Below, one piece after another: positions 42,559-51,309 of a stretch of 64,000 bases of DNA (positions are counted from its first letter, which is position 1; each line of letters starts with the position of its first letter). The position numbers and the translations under genes were made by a program. The notes beneath the pieces are model-generated. The model saw only the letters and a program-made list of their open reading frames with translations, searched no databases and had not been told where the DNA came from. The DNA comes from Halobaculum sp. MBLA0147 (GTDB lineage: Archaea > Halobacteriota > Halobacteria > Halobacteriales > Haloferacaceae), in assembly GCF_041361345.1 (NCBI RefSeq), contig NZ_JBGKAD010000001.1:1798001-1862000 (forward strand), given 5' to 3'.

Positions 42559-43995
42559 TCACTGTCGCGGCGGCACTGCCTCGTCGTCGGATCGCTCGGC
42601 GGGGAACGGAGACCGAGCGGCCGTGACCCCGAGCGAGGCGGCCAGTGCCGTCGCTCGCTCCGTCGGGTCCGCGGCGACGCGAGCGATCGACGCCGGCTCC
42701 GCCGACTCGTCCGTCGTCTCGTCACCGGACGATGCCTCGTGGTCGGCGGCGGTCGCGACCGCCGTCCGGAGCGTCTCGGCGAACGCCTCGCCGCCCGCGG
42801 CGAACACGCCGTCGTACGCGCCGGTCGTCCACGGGGGCTGGACCCCGTCGGTCCGGTCGTCGGCGTCGGCCGCCGCCCGGTCGCTCGCCAGCCAGAGCCA
42901 GGTCGCGACCGTCGCGGTGAGGTACCGCCGGGCGAGCCCCACGTGGTCGTCGACCGTCGGCTGCGTCGAGAGGTACCCCGCCGCCGCCGTCTCTGCGAGA
43001 TCGACCGCGTCGTCGAGCCACGCCGCGATCGTCGCCGGCTCGGCGTCGGCCGCCGAGAGGTTCGCGGGCGTCGTCACCCCGCGGTCGGCGAGGTAGCGCG
43101 CGACCAACTCCGCCTCCTCGTCGGCCACGTCGTGGAACGCGTCGCCGACGACGACGGCGTCGGCGCCGGCCGACAACACCGCGTCGGCGGCCGCCGCCGA
43201 CCGCACGCCCCCGCCGTACCACACGCGAGCCCACTGTGTCGCCTCCTGGAGTGCCGCGAGCGTCTCCGTCGCCGCCTCGTCGCCGAACGTCCCGGAGTAC
43301 TCCAGGTAGACGATCTCGCTGCCGAGGCGGTGTTCCGCCGCCAGCGCCCGCTCGCGGGCGGCCGCCGGAGAGAGCACGTCCTCGGGCGCGACGTTCGCCT
43401 CGCGTGCCGCCGCACTGTCGGGGTTCTGGACGACGTACGCCTCCGAGACCGCACGCGTCACCAGCCACGAGACGAGCACGTCCGCCAGCGGGTCGCCGAC
43501 GGTCGACGCCGCCCACCGTCGGAGCCGCGCGGGTGCGAGTCGTCGCGCCCACGACGGCACCGCATCGCGGAGCACGCCGGGGACTATCTCGTCGTGGAGG
43601 CCGGCGACACCCTCGCCGAGGGTCCCGACGAGCGACTCGTCGGAGCCGTTCAACACCTCGGGGAGCGCGAGCAGTCGCGCCGCCGAGCGCGTCTCGGGGG
43701 TGATGTGCTCGGCGGCGCTGGGTTCGAGGATCGCCGGTGTGTCGGCGGGGTCGAGCGCCGCGAACGTCGCGGCGGTGTCGGCCGCGGTGACGCCGCGCGA
43801 ACCGCCGACGCTGACGGCGTCCGTCGCCGCGAGGTAGGCTGGGAAGAGGAGTGGCAGCCGCTTGTCCGGTTCGGGGTCGACCTTCGTGACGTGTGTCCAG
43901 TCGGCCGGCACCGGATTCGTCGCGTCGCCGAACAACTGTCGGCCGACGACCCCGGCGGCCTCGACGGCCGTGTACAGTGACCGGCGGAGAGACAT
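42559..43995 (-). CDS. Geranylgeranylglyceryl phosphate synthase (PcrB/GGGPS), extended haloarchaeal form
   Basis: 478 residues, about twice the usual 230-250. It begins with the TIM-barrel strand DWTHVTKVDPEPDKRLP, with GGSRGVTA (phosphate loop) and PAILEPSAAEHITPETRS. The later barrel part has VYLEYSGTFGDE, ARVWYGGGVRSAAAADAVLSAGADAVVVGDAFHD. Large helical insertions and a C-terminal extension (residues 330-478) follow. The enzyme makes the first ether bond of archaeal lipids from sn-glycerol-1-phosphate and GGPP. ATG 43995 follows a CATAAGTA box by 27 bp. Confidence 0.9.
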   Translation of the reverse strand: MSLRRSLYTAVEAAGVVGRQLFGDATNPVPADWTHVTKVDPEPDKRLPLLFPAYLAATDAVSVGGSRGVTAADTAATFAALDPADTPAILEPSAAEHITPETRSAARLLALPEVLNGSDESLVGTLGEGVAGLHDEIVPGVLRDAVPSWARRLAPARLRRWAASTVGDPLADVLVSWLVTRAVSEAYVVQNPDSAAAREANVAPEDVLSPAAARERALAAEHRLGSEIVYLEYSGTFGDEAATETLAALQEATQWARVWYGGGVRSAAAADAVLSAGADAVVVGDAFHDVADEEAELVARYLADRGVTTPANLSAADAEPATIAAWLDDAVDLAETAAAGYLSTQPTVDDHVGLARRYLTATVATWLWLASDRAAADADDRTDGVQPPWTTGAYDGVFAAGGEAFAETLRTAVATAADHEASSGDETTDESAEPASIARVAADPTERATALAASLGVTAARSPFPAERSDDEAVPPRQ

Positions 43996-44162
43996 ACACG
44001 CACCGACTCGGGCCGCGTACTTATGCGGCCCGGAGCGGTCGCGTCGGCCCGTGTCGACAGTTCACGGCGGAACGACACGGAGAACGGGTCAGTTTCGTGG
44101 CGAAACAGCGAGTGGGTCGACGGCTTCGTTCGCACGCGAGGGTCGGTCGAATCGGTCACGGC

Positions 44163-44591
44163 TCAGAAGCTGTAGGCCACGTCGTAGTCGTGTTCCAGTG
44201 CGAACTCGATCATGTGCCGACACACGGAGACGGTCTTGTCGAGACCCTCGTCCAACTCGTCGGCGGCGGCCAGCGACGCACGAGCGTCTTCGAGCCACGC
44301 CGAGAGCGCTTCCATCCCCTCGCGGTCGGTGAATCGGTGGCCGTTCTCGGTGTGCTCGTCGAGCATCTCCCGTAACCCGGGGGGTGCGGCGGCGACGATG
44401 TCGTTGTTGATGCCGTGATAGATCAAGAACAGGTCCGACTCGCCCAAGGTGCGCACGAAGTTTCGGTACGGTGTGTAGTCGTCGAGCGAGTCGTGGTACT
44501 GTGACCGCTCCACGTGGAACTGGTAGAACCGTCTCCCAGTCTCCACCGTTCGGTCCGCTTCTGGAATCTTGAGTGAGAGTCCAGATCCCAT
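44163..44591 (-). CDS. Orphan hypothetical protein (142 aa)
   Basis: Helical protein with FYQFHVERSQYHDSLDDYTPYRNFVRTLGESDLFLIYHGINNDIVAAAPPGLREMLDEH and a C-terminal region HRFTDREGMEALSAWLEDARAS ... KTVSVCRHMIEFALEHDYDVAYSF. It is less GC-rich than the flanking genes. No family is recognised. It lies next to the hairpin cluster, which could mark an insertion site. ATG 44591 is preferred; an upstream in-frame start at 44603 adds only four residues. Confidence 0.55.
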   Translation of the reverse strand: MGSGLSLKIPEADRTVETGRRFYQFHVERSQYHDSLDDYTPYRNFVRTLGESDLFLIYHGINNDIVAAAPPGLREMLDEHTENGHRFTDREGMEALSAWLEDARASLAAADELDEGLDKTVSVCRHMIEFALEHDYDVAYSF

Positions 44592-45060
44592 CGTCAGCCT
44601 CACCGTGTGGTGTCTCGCACTGATCGATCGTATGGTCGTCGAATCGGCGGTGTTCGGATAAGGGTGAGTAGCGGGACGAGGCTACTACTCGAGAAGCCCC
44701 GCTCCAGTCCCACCCGGATCCGTCCTGCACAGCGCCTCACCCTCCCCAGCCTCGTCACTTGTGCCCGGCTCCGCCGGTGCCGGGCGGTGCAACCGCCCGG
44801 CACGTAGCGAGACCTTCGGTCTCGCCACAGTTACAGCGAGGCGCGGCTCCGCCGCGCCTCGCATGCTCCGCTCGCTCCTCCTACGTCAGAGCACGCTCTG
44901 ACGAGGTCTCACTCACTCCGTTCGCGAGACCCTCGCGTGTTTCTCGCGCGCCACCCGCAACAGCCAGCTTATCTGAACACCGCCCGCCATCCAACGACAA
45001 GACTCAATACGCGAGTGGCGGAAATCACGGCGAGACGGGCCGATCGGCCCACCACCGACA
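44592..45060. other. Intergenic region with hairpin cluster
   Basis: 469 bp between divergently oriented genes. The middle (44763-44931) is the hairpin cluster described separately. Upstream of it, 44600-44760 shows no gene-like frame. Downstream AGCTTATC (44967-44974) is a TATA-like box, but lies about 90 bp from the ATG at 45061, and CAATACG at 45005 is weaker. Confidence 0.5.
44763..44931. repeat. Cluster of five or six perfect short inverted repeats
   Basis: 44777-44803: 12-bp stem GTGCCGGGCGGT with GCA loop. 44807-44825: 8-bp stem GCGAGACC with TTC loop. 44836-44862: 12-bp stem GCGAGGCGCGGC with TCC loop. 44884-44903: 9-bp stem CGTCAGAGC with AC loop. 44905-44931: GGTCTC/GAGACC ends. 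GCCCGGC (44763) can alternatively pair with GCCGGGC (44779), competing with the first stem. Confidence 0.85.
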
Positions 45061-46293
45061 ATGTCGGACGCGACACGACGACCGACCACCGAGGGATCGC
45101 CACGCCTCCGGCGGCGCGTCGCCGGCAGCGCCGCGGCGACGGAGCCGCTGCCGACTGCCGTCCGGGCGGTGCTCGGCTACTACGCCGACACCGGCGACCT
45201 GGCGGTCGACTCGCTGGAGTTGAAACGCCACGTCGACACGTTCCTCGACCGCGTGTTGCAGGAGGCGTTCGACCCAGTCGAGGCCGCCCTCGCCGAGGCG
45301 TTCGAGGTGCCCCGCGCGGACGTGGCGTTCGCCTACGACACCAAGCTCACGCTCCCCGCGGAGCTCACGCTCAGCCACCTGTTCGGTCGGGTGCGCGCGG
45401 AGACGACGCCGCGACTCCATCCACTCACCGGCCGTCTCGACTTCGGCCCGCTCGGGCTCCTCCGCGGACTCCGCGGCGACGACGGCGTCACCCGCGCGGC
45501 GTTGGTCGACGCCCGCGAGCGGCTGTCGACGATCCGCGAGGTGACACGCCTCGTCGTCGTCGCACTCCTGGACGGGGACATGCGCGACGCCATCAACGAC
45601 GAGGAGTACGGCGACTTCGATGTCGGCTTCGCGGTCGACGACGCCGAGCGCGCCCGCGTCGCCGAGGTCGCACAGACGACACTGGAACGCCGCGTCGAGG
45701 AGTTGTTCGAGCAGTTCCCCGACGCCGTCCGCGAGCGGTACGACGAGGCGGTCGCGCGCTCTGAGGCTCACCAGAACCGAGACCCGTACTTCCGCGAGTT
45801 GATGGAGCGAGCCGAGGCCGGCGACGAGGCAGCGCTGACCGCCGTCGCCGAGGAGTACCGCGACGCGACGTTCGAGGACCCGCCGGAGTTGTTCGACGAG
45901 ACGGAGTTGGAGTTCCCGTACCTACGCACCCAGTACGGACGCGTCGGCGTCATCTACCACGGGATGATCGAGATGTACCGCGCGGCCGGGATCGAGATCG
46001 AGCCCGCCTTCGAGCGGTCGATCGTCTTCGCCATCGTCGGCGCACAGATCTGGCTCGACGACGTGGACGACTACCACGCCGACGCCGCGGAGGGACAACT
46101 CACCCCCGTCACCGCCGAGTACCTGTTGGCCGACGACGAGGCGGCCGCCGTCGAACGCGTCGTCGCGATCACCGACCGCTACCTCGACGCCGCGAAGGCG
46201 TACGCCGCCGCCACCGACTCCGGCCTCGCCGGGATCGGCGCCGACTACATCCGCCGGTCCGGTTCCACCGCCCCGCTGCCCGGCGGCGAGTGA
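45061..46293 (+). CDS. Putative isoprenoid-synthase-fold protein
   Basis: 410 residues, all helical. Near residue 325 the segment AIVGAQIWLDDVDDYHADAAEGQLTPVTAEYLL closely resembles the second Asp-rich motif of class I prenyltransferases (GxAFQIxDDxxD...GK). An upstream part contains ELELKRHVDTFLDRVLQEAFDPVEAAL and a long charged middle region with PYLRTQYGRVGVIYHGMIEMYRA. The first Asp-rich motif of prenyltransferases is not evident, so the chemistry is doubtful. It may be a divergent terpene/prenyl synthase or a non-catalytic relative. Nearby lipid genes make the context fitting. Confidence 0.55.
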   Translation: MSDATRRPTTEGSPRLRRRVAGSAAATEPLPTAVRAVLGYYADTGDLAVDSLELKRHVDTFLDRVLQEAFDPVEAALAEAFEVPRADVAFAYDTKLTLPAELTLSHLFGRVRAETTPRLHPLTGRLDFGPLGLLRGLRGDDGVTRAALVDARERLSTIREVTRLVVVALLDGDMRDAINDEEYGDFDVGFAVDDAERARVAEVAQTTLERRVEELFEQFPDAVRERYDEAVARSEAHQNRDPYFRELMERAEAGDEAALTAVAEEYRDATFEDPPELFDETELEFPYLRTQYGRVGVIYHGMIEMYRAAGIEIEPAFERSIVFAIVGAQIWLDDVDDYHADAAEGQLTPVTAEYLLADDEAAAVERVVAITDRYLDAAKAYAAATDSGLAGIGADYIRRSGSTAPLPGGE

Positions 46294-46361
46294 GCCGTCG
46301 GCTGGAGGGGACTACGTCTGGAGAGAGTTCGTGACGACGTAGTCGAGTCGCCGTCACCGCG

Positions 46362-47696
46362 TCAGTCTCCGTCGGGCCCGAACGGGAGGTCGTCGGGCAT
46401 CTCGGCGTCGGCCGGGACCCCGTCCGGCGGTCCGGCGGGCACGTCCTCGGGCGATATCTCGTCGAACTCGGGGTCGAACAACTGCATCGCGGTGTGGATC
46501 GTGTTCCAGTCGTCCTCGGCAGCCGCCTCGCGGAGACTCTTCGTCGGGGCCGCCAGCAACTGCCCGACGAGGGCGTCGGCCAACGACGCGACCGTCTCGC
46601 GCTGCTCGTCCGTCAACTCGCCTTGCGCCTCGAGTTTCGTCAGCGCCTCGTCCAACTCGCGGCGTTTCGTCCGCTCGGCGGCCTCGTACATCGCCGAGAC
46701 GGCGTCGTCCGCACGGTCGCGCTTGAACCGGTCGAGCAGGCGGTCGAACTCCTCGTCGATCAGTGCCTCCACCTCGCGGACCTCCGACTGCCGCCGGTCG
46801 CGCGCCGCCGCGGTCACCGCCTCCAGGTCGTCGATGTCGCGGAGGTCGACGGTCGTCTCCGCGGCCGGCGCCACGTCGCGTGGCTGCGCGAGGTCGATAC
46901 ACAGCGCCACGTCGCGGTGAGAGAAGTCCGCCGCCTCGAGGACGTGGTCGTCCGCGTTCGTCGCTGTCACGACGATCTCGGCTCGTTCCAGGGCTCGCCC
47001 GGTCGCCGACAACGGCAGCGCCTCCGCCGACGCGTCGAGTTCGGCGGCGACGTGTTCGGCCGTCGACAGCGTCCGGTTGGCGACGAGCACCTCGTCGACG
47101 GCCGTGGCCGCCAGCGACCGCGCGACGAGCGTCCCCATCTCGCCGGCCCCGACGACCAACGCCGTCTCGCCGGCGACGCCGACCGCCTCGTCGGCCAACT
47201 CGACGGCCGCCGACCCGAGCGACACCGTCCCCTCGTTGATCGCCGTCTCCGTCCGTGCGCGCTCGCCGACGTGGATCGCCTTCGTCACCACGTCGTCCAG
47301 CCGGTCGCCCATCGCTCCGGCCTCTCGGGCCTCGTCGGCGGCGTCGCGCACCTGGCCGATGATCTGGTCCTCGCCGACGACGAGCGACTCCAGCCCGCTG
47401 GCGACGCGCATCAGGTGGCGGATGCTCTCCTCGTGGTCCAACCGCCGGATCGCGCCGTCCGGCACCGTCGGGGCGAACCCCGACAGCGCCGTCCGCAGCG
47501 CCGCGGCGTCCTCACCGGCGACGTACGCCTCCGAGCGGTTACACGTCGAGAGCGCGAACGCCTCCTCGACACCCGGTGCTCGCGACAGTCGTGCGACCGT
47601 CTCGGCGGCCGTGTCCGCCCCGGCCGCCTCGATCTGGTCGACGGTCGCGCGACCGTGGGCGACGCTGACGCCGCCGATCACTCCCGAGGTGTTCAT
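46362..47696 (-). CDS. hemA: Glutamyl-tRNA reductase
   Basis: 444 residues. The catalytic cysteine is in ALSTCNRSEAY (Cys52). HLMRVASGLESLVVGEDQIIGQVRDAADEAREAG and AIHVGERARTETAINEGTVSLGSAAVELA are hallmark blocks. The NADPH domain has ALVVGAGEMGTLVARSLA. The C-terminal dimerisation helices (RDRADDAVSAMYEAAERTKRRELDEAL) end in an acidic tail. It reduces glutamyl-tRNA to GSA, the first step of tetrapyrrole synthesis. ATG 47696 overlaps the stop of the precorrin-2 dehydrogenase gene (ATGA), so they are coupled. Confidence 0.96.
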   Translation of the reverse strand: MNTSGVIGGVSVAHGRATVDQIEAAGADTAAETVARLSRAPGVEEAFALSTCNRSEAYVAGEDAAALRTALSGFAPTVPDGAIRRLDHEESIRHLMRVASGLESLVVGEDQIIGQVRDAADEAREAGAMGDRLDDVVTKAIHVGERARTETAINEGTVSLGSAAVELADEAVGVAGETALVVGAGEMGTLVARSLAATAVDEVLVANRTLSTAEHVAAELDASAEALPLSATGRALERAEIVVTATNADDHVLEAADFSHRDVALCIDLAQPRDVAPAAETTVDLRDIDDLEAVTAAARDRRQSEVREVEALIDEEFDRLLDRFKRDRADDAVSAMYEAAERTKRRELDEALTKLEAQGELTDEQRETVASLADALVGQLLAAPTKSLREAAAEDDWNTIHTAMQLFDPEFDEISPEDVPAGPPDGVPADAEMPDDLPFGPDGD

Positions 47697-48331
47697 CCTG
47701 TGACCTCCTCCACGATCCGTCTCGCCTCGCCGCGAGCCTTCGCGGGTTCCGTACGTAAAGCCTTCCAAACGTCCGGGGATTCCAAGATCCTGGTAATCGC
47801 ACGTCTCCGCGTCTCTGGGTCCGGTTCGTCGGCTTTCAGCTCCTCGCGAACCGTCCCCAGTACCGTCGCCATCTCCCCAGCACCCGCGATCTCGTCGTCG
47901 AGCCGCTCGCGGAGGTACCGCGACAGCGCCGGGGCGGTGCCGCCGGTCGCCAGCGCCACCACCACCGGGTCGTCGCGGATCGTCGCCGGAACGACGACGC
48001 TGCCGGGGTCGCGTTCTCCCGAGTGGTCCGCGCGGTTCACCAGGGCGCCGTGCTCGCGAGCGGCTGTCTCGGCGGCTTCGTTGACCGTCTCGTCGTCCGT
48101 CGCCGCGACGACCAGCGCCGGGTCGACGCGGTCGACCCACGCCGCGAGGTCATCGGGGTCGGGTGCCGCCCGGATCAGGTTCGCGCCGGCGAAGTCGTCG
48201 TCCGCGAACGCGGGGCTGACGACGACCGTCTCCGCCTCGCGGGCGAAGGTGCGGGCCTTCCGTGCCCCGACGGCACCGCCGCCGACGATCAGCACGCGCT
48301 CGCCGTCGAAGTCGTGGAGCAGTGGGATCAC
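47693..48331 (-). CDS. Precorrin-2 dehydrogenase (Met8/CysG N-domain type)
   Basis: 212 residues. The NAD-binding motif is GERVLIVGGGAVGARKARTFAREAETVVVSP (residues 10-40), then VVAATDDETVNEAAETAAREHGALVNRAD and the LATGGTAPALSRYLRERLD signature near residue 130. It oxidises precorrin-2 to sirohydrochlorin. Placed between ahbAB and hemA, it supplies siroheme for the alternative heme route. The stop overlaps hemA by 4 bp, and it begins 5 bp after the ahbAB gene. Confidence 0.93.
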   Translation of the reverse strand: MIPLLHDFDGERVLIVGGGAVGARKARTFAREAETVVVSPAFADDDFAGANLIRAAPDPDDLAAWVDRVDPALVVAATDDETVNEAAETAAREHGALVNRADHSGERDPGSVVVPATIRDDPVVVALATGGTAPALSRYLRERLDDEIAGAGEMATVLGTVREELKADEPDPETRRRAITRILESPDVWKALRTEPAKARGEARRIVEEVTG

Positions 48332-48336
48332 GGCTC

Positions 48337-49593
48337 TCAGTTCGTCGTCTCCGCGGCGTGGTCGTCGCGCTCACTCGTCTCGTCGTCGTCGTCCGCACCC
48401 GTCGCGTCGTCGTCCGCGCCCGTCGCGTCGTCGTCAGCCGACGCGGCCGTGTCCGCCTCGTCGGCCGTGTCGTCGCCCGCCTCGTCCGCCTCGTCACGCG
48501 CCGTGTCGGGGCGGGCGTCACCCGACTCGTCGGTGTGGGCGTCGGCGCGTTCGTCGAGTCTGATCCCCGTCTTCTTGAGGATCTGTGTCGAGAACAGCGT
48601 GTCCCAGTCGTCCTCGCCCACGTCCCAGTGGTCGGCCATCACGTCGCGGACCTGCTCGATCCGCCGCCGGCTCTCGGCCTCGTCGCGGCCGTGTGTCATC
48701 GCGAAGAAGTTGTACGGCCACACACCCTCGTGGCGCGGCCGGTGGTAACAGTGGGTGACGAACTCCAACTCGGCGACCGCCGGTCCGACTTCTGCGAGCC
48801 GGTCGTCGGGTACGTCCCAGACGGTCATCCCGTTCTCGGAGTACCCCAGCGCGTAGTGGTTCGGGATCACGCCCACGCGGCGCACCTTCCCCTCGCGCTC
48901 GAACCGCTCGATCGTCTCGACGACCCACGCCGTCGGCTGGTCGATCGCGTCCGCCACGTCCGCGTACGGCGTCTCGGTGATCGGCAGCCCACCCTGCACC
49001 TCGACGACGAGGTCCCGCTCGCGCGGTGTCAACGACTGGGCGTCCGTCGGCTCCACCGCGGGACCGACGTCCGAACAGTCCAAGTCCCCGTCTGGAATCG
49101 GCCCGTCGAGCAGGAACTTCGCCCCGACGTGGAACTCCTCCTGCTTGGGCATGTTGTACGTCTCCTGGCCCGTCTCGGCCTCGATATCGGCGAGCACCTC
49201 CGGGACGCGTTCCTCGTCAGCCACCGAGAGGACGAACCAGACGTTGAGGTGCGGGTGTTCTCGCTCGTAGTTGTGGGCCACCTCGCGGTGGTCGTTGATC
49301 AGCTCGACGTGCTCCTCGAACGACTCTTCGGGGGCGTGGGTGGCGACGAGCGTCGCCGTGCCGCCGATCTCCTCGGCGTTCACCAGCGCGCCGAACCGGG
49401 AGAGCACACCCGCCTCGTCCAACTCGCGGACCGCCGCCAGCAGCTCTTCGGCGGTCGTGTCGACGCCGCGGTCGCGCAGCGCCGCCGCGGCCGGTTCCCA
49501 CGGGTCGGCGACGACCGGGAACCCCCCTTGGAACGCGTTGACGATCGCCCGGTCGAGCGTCGAGAGCGTCACGTCGGACTCGGCCGTGTTCAT
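48337..49593 (-). CDS. ahbAB: Siroheme decarboxylase, AhbA-AhbB fusion (Lrp/AsnC-like)
   Basis: 418 residues consisting of two Lrp/AsnC-type modules in tandem. Module 1: TLSTLDRAIVNAFQGGFPVVADPWEPAAAAL ... GVLSRFGALVNAEEIGG. Module 2: LTPRERDLVVEVQGGLPITETPYADVADAI ... VRRVGVIPNHYALGYSENGMTVWDVPDD. Each has the HTH-like and RAM-like parts of AhbA/B; EFVTHCYHRPRHEGVWPYNFFAMTHG holds catalytic His/Tyr candidates. It decarboxylates siroheme to didecarboxysiroheme. An acidic repeat tail is added. TATA-like CGCTTATGT lies about 27 bp upstream. Confidence 0.9.
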   Translation of the reverse strand: MNTAESDVTLSTLDRAIVNAFQGGFPVVADPWEPAAAALRDRGVDTTAEELLAAVRELDEAGVLSRFGALVNAEEIGGTATLVATHAPEESFEEHVELINDHREVAHNYEREHPHLNVWFVLSVADEERVPEVLADIEAETGQETYNMPKQEEFHVGAKFLLDGPIPDGDLDCSDVGPAVEPTDAQSLTPRERDLVVEVQGGLPITETPYADVADAIDQPTAWVVETIERFEREGKVRRVGVIPNHYALGYSENGMTVWDVPDDRLAEVGPAVAELEFVTHCYHRPRHEGVWPYNFFAMTHGRDEAESRRRIEQVRDVMADHWDVGEDDWDTLFSTQILKKTGIRLDERADAHTDESGDARPDTARDEADEAGDDTADEADTAASADDDATGADDDATGADDDDETSERDDHAAETTN

Positions 49594-49741
49594 ACTCGTT
49601 CACGGTGCGTGACGGACATAAGCGTCGCGCTCTCCCCGCTCCCGTCGTGCGACTCCGTCCCACGACGCGGCGGACGCACACGAGTCACGCCGACGCCTCG
49701 TCGGTCGCGAGCGGCAGGACAGCGAGGGACGTGCCGACCGA

Positions 49742-50182
49742 CTACGCCGACTCGTCGCCGTCGAGCCGGTCTTCCACGTCCGGGTCGGGGACGGGCGTCA
49801 CGTCCGGACCGAGTGACTCGACCCCGTCGACGACCGCCGTCTGGTCGGTGTCGGCCTCGTAGTAGAACACCAGGTCGAACGTGCCGTCGCGGAGGAGGTG
49901 TTGTGACTCCCAGACGAACGCCTCGTCGGCGACGGTGAGCCCCTGGTACTGGTTCGAGGAGAAGTCCGTGTCGTCGTTACCCGCCTCGATGTACGTCTCG
50001 CCGGCGTCGGCGGCCTCGGCGATCACCTCGTTGATCTCGACCACGAGGTCCTGCATCTCGAGGTCCTCGTCGCCGCCCAGGTCGGTGTGGACGATACAGC
50101 CGACCAGTTCGATCTCGCCCGGCTCGAGGAGTGCCTTCGTCCGCTCGTAGAGGTCGCGGTCCACCGCTGACTGCTCGGTCAT
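49742..50182 (-). CDS. Conserved haloarchaeal protein (DUF5778-like)
   Basis: 146 residues: DLYERTKALLEPGEIELVGCIVHTDLGGDEDLEMQDLVVEINEVIAEAADAG, then TYIEAGNDDTDFSSNQYQGLTV and WESQHLLRDGTFDLVFYYEAD. I recall this widely conserved haloarchaeal family as DUF5778 (number from memory). The conserved acidic and His residues could bind metal, but no function is assigned. It lies alone on the minus strand after ahbAB. Confidence 0.7.
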   Translation of the reverse strand: MTEQSAVDRDLYERTKALLEPGEIELVGCIVHTDLGGDEDLEMQDLVVEINEVIAEAADAGETYIEAGNDDTDFSSNQYQGLTVADEAFVWESQHLLRDGTFDLVFYYEADTDQTAVVDGVESLGPDVTPVPDPDVEDRLDGDESA

Positions 50183-50338
50183 CGCCTCCGGTTACGTCGG
50201 CCGTCGGTTAGGGGTAGCGGTTCTCCAGCGGCGAGAGAATTCCGATCGGGTCCGAGCCACTCGACGACGGCGATCACCACGCGGCGACTGCGACCACCAC
50301 CACGACTACGACAGACCCCCGGCGACAGCAACACGCGG

Positions 50339-51292
50339 TCAGTGGTCGGCACGGCCGACGATTCGGGCGGCGAGTCGGCGGTCGACGGCACGCCGCAGTC
50401 GGTCACGTTCCACCACCCCGAACCCGACGGCGACGACGCCGAACCCGACGAGCGTCGGTGCCGTGATCGGCTGCCCGAGCACGAGGAACGCGACGGCGGC
50501 CGCCACCACCGGCTCGGCGTACGAGATCAGCGTCGTCTCCGTCGCCCCCACGGTCGCCAGCAGACGGAAGTACAACAGGTACCCGCCCGCGCCGGCGACG
50601 AGTGCCACGTAGGCGAACGCGACCAGCGCCTCCAGCGGGACCGTCGACGGCGCCGGCGGGGACTCCCCACGGAGCACGGAGCCGACGAGCAGCGCCGCTG
50701 CGCCGCCGACGGTCGCCCACGCCTGGATCGCCGTCGTCGGCAGCGTCGGGTCGAACGAGCGCGTCCCGACCGCACCGAGCGCGAACGACACCGCCCCGAG
50801 GAACACCAGCCCGACGCCGACCGCCGTCCCGCCGAGCGCACCCGGATCCGGTCGCGCGACGAGGACGACACCCGCCAACCCGAGCACGAACCCGACGCCG
50901 TCGGCCGCGTCGCTCGACTCGTGGAGCAGGACGCCCGCCAGCAGCGCGGTCACGACCGGCGACGTGGAGACGACGACCGCCGCGACACTCCCCGGGACGT
51001 ACTGGCTCCCGACGAAGAGGAACGCCTGGTAGCCGGCGATCGTGAACGCGGCCGCCGCACCGGCCGCGCCGAGGTCGTCCCACGACCGCGGCACCAGTCG
51101 TGACTCGGTCGCGAGTGCGTACGGCACCACGACCGCCGCCGCCACGGCGTACCGCAGCCCGGCGAGCAACAGCGGCGGCGCGTGTGCGACCGCGATCTCG
51201 ATCCCCACGAAACTCCCACCCCACGCGAGCGCCAACACCGCGAACGGAACCAGCACCGACGCTTCCACGGAACTCTGTGACTTTCGGCACAT
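50339..51292 (-). CDS. EamA/DMT-superfamily transporter (RhaT/YdcZ-like)
   Basis: 317 residues with ten membrane helices in two homologous EamA repeats. Repeat 1 has VLALAWGGSFVGIEIAVAHAPPLLLAGLRYAVAAAVV; repeat 2 has GLVFLGAVSFALGAVGTRSF and ISYAEPVVAAAVAFLVLGQPITAPTLVGFGVVAVGF. DMT transporters export amino acids or other metabolites. The gene is divergent from an Lrp/AsnC regulator, and a 15-bp palindrome overlaps its start region. Together these suggest amino-acid-linked export under Lrp control (inference). Confidence 0.9.
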   Translation of the reverse strand: MCRKSQSSVEASVLVPFAVLALAWGGSFVGIEIAVAHAPPLLLAGLRYAVAAAVVVPYALATESRLVPRSWDDLGAAGAAAAFTIAGYQAFLFVGSQYVPGSVAAVVVSTSPVVTALLAGVLLHESSDAADGVGFVLGLAGVVLVARPDPGALGGTAVGVGLVFLGAVSFALGAVGTRSFDPTLPTTAIQAWATVGGAAALLVGSVLRGESPPAPSTVPLEALVAFAYVALVAGAGGYLLYFRLLATVGATETTLISYAEPVVAAAVAFLVLGQPITAPTLVGFGVVAVGFGVVERDRLRRAVDRRLAARIVGRADH

Positions 51293-51294
51293 CT

Positions 51295-51309
51295 TCGAAT
51301 CAGATTCGA
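51295..51309. promoter_or_regulatory. 15-bp palindrome at the transporter start, candidate Lrp operator
   Basis: TCGAATC-A-GATTCGA is a perfect 7-1-7 inverted repeat, 3-17 bp upstream of the transporter ATG on the minus strand. Binding would occlude the leaderless start region. Confidence 0.55.

Noticed and set aside
44777..44862. Possible tRNA or other RNA gene in the hairpin cluster
   Set aside because: The stems do not form a cloverleaf, and no T-loop consensus is present.
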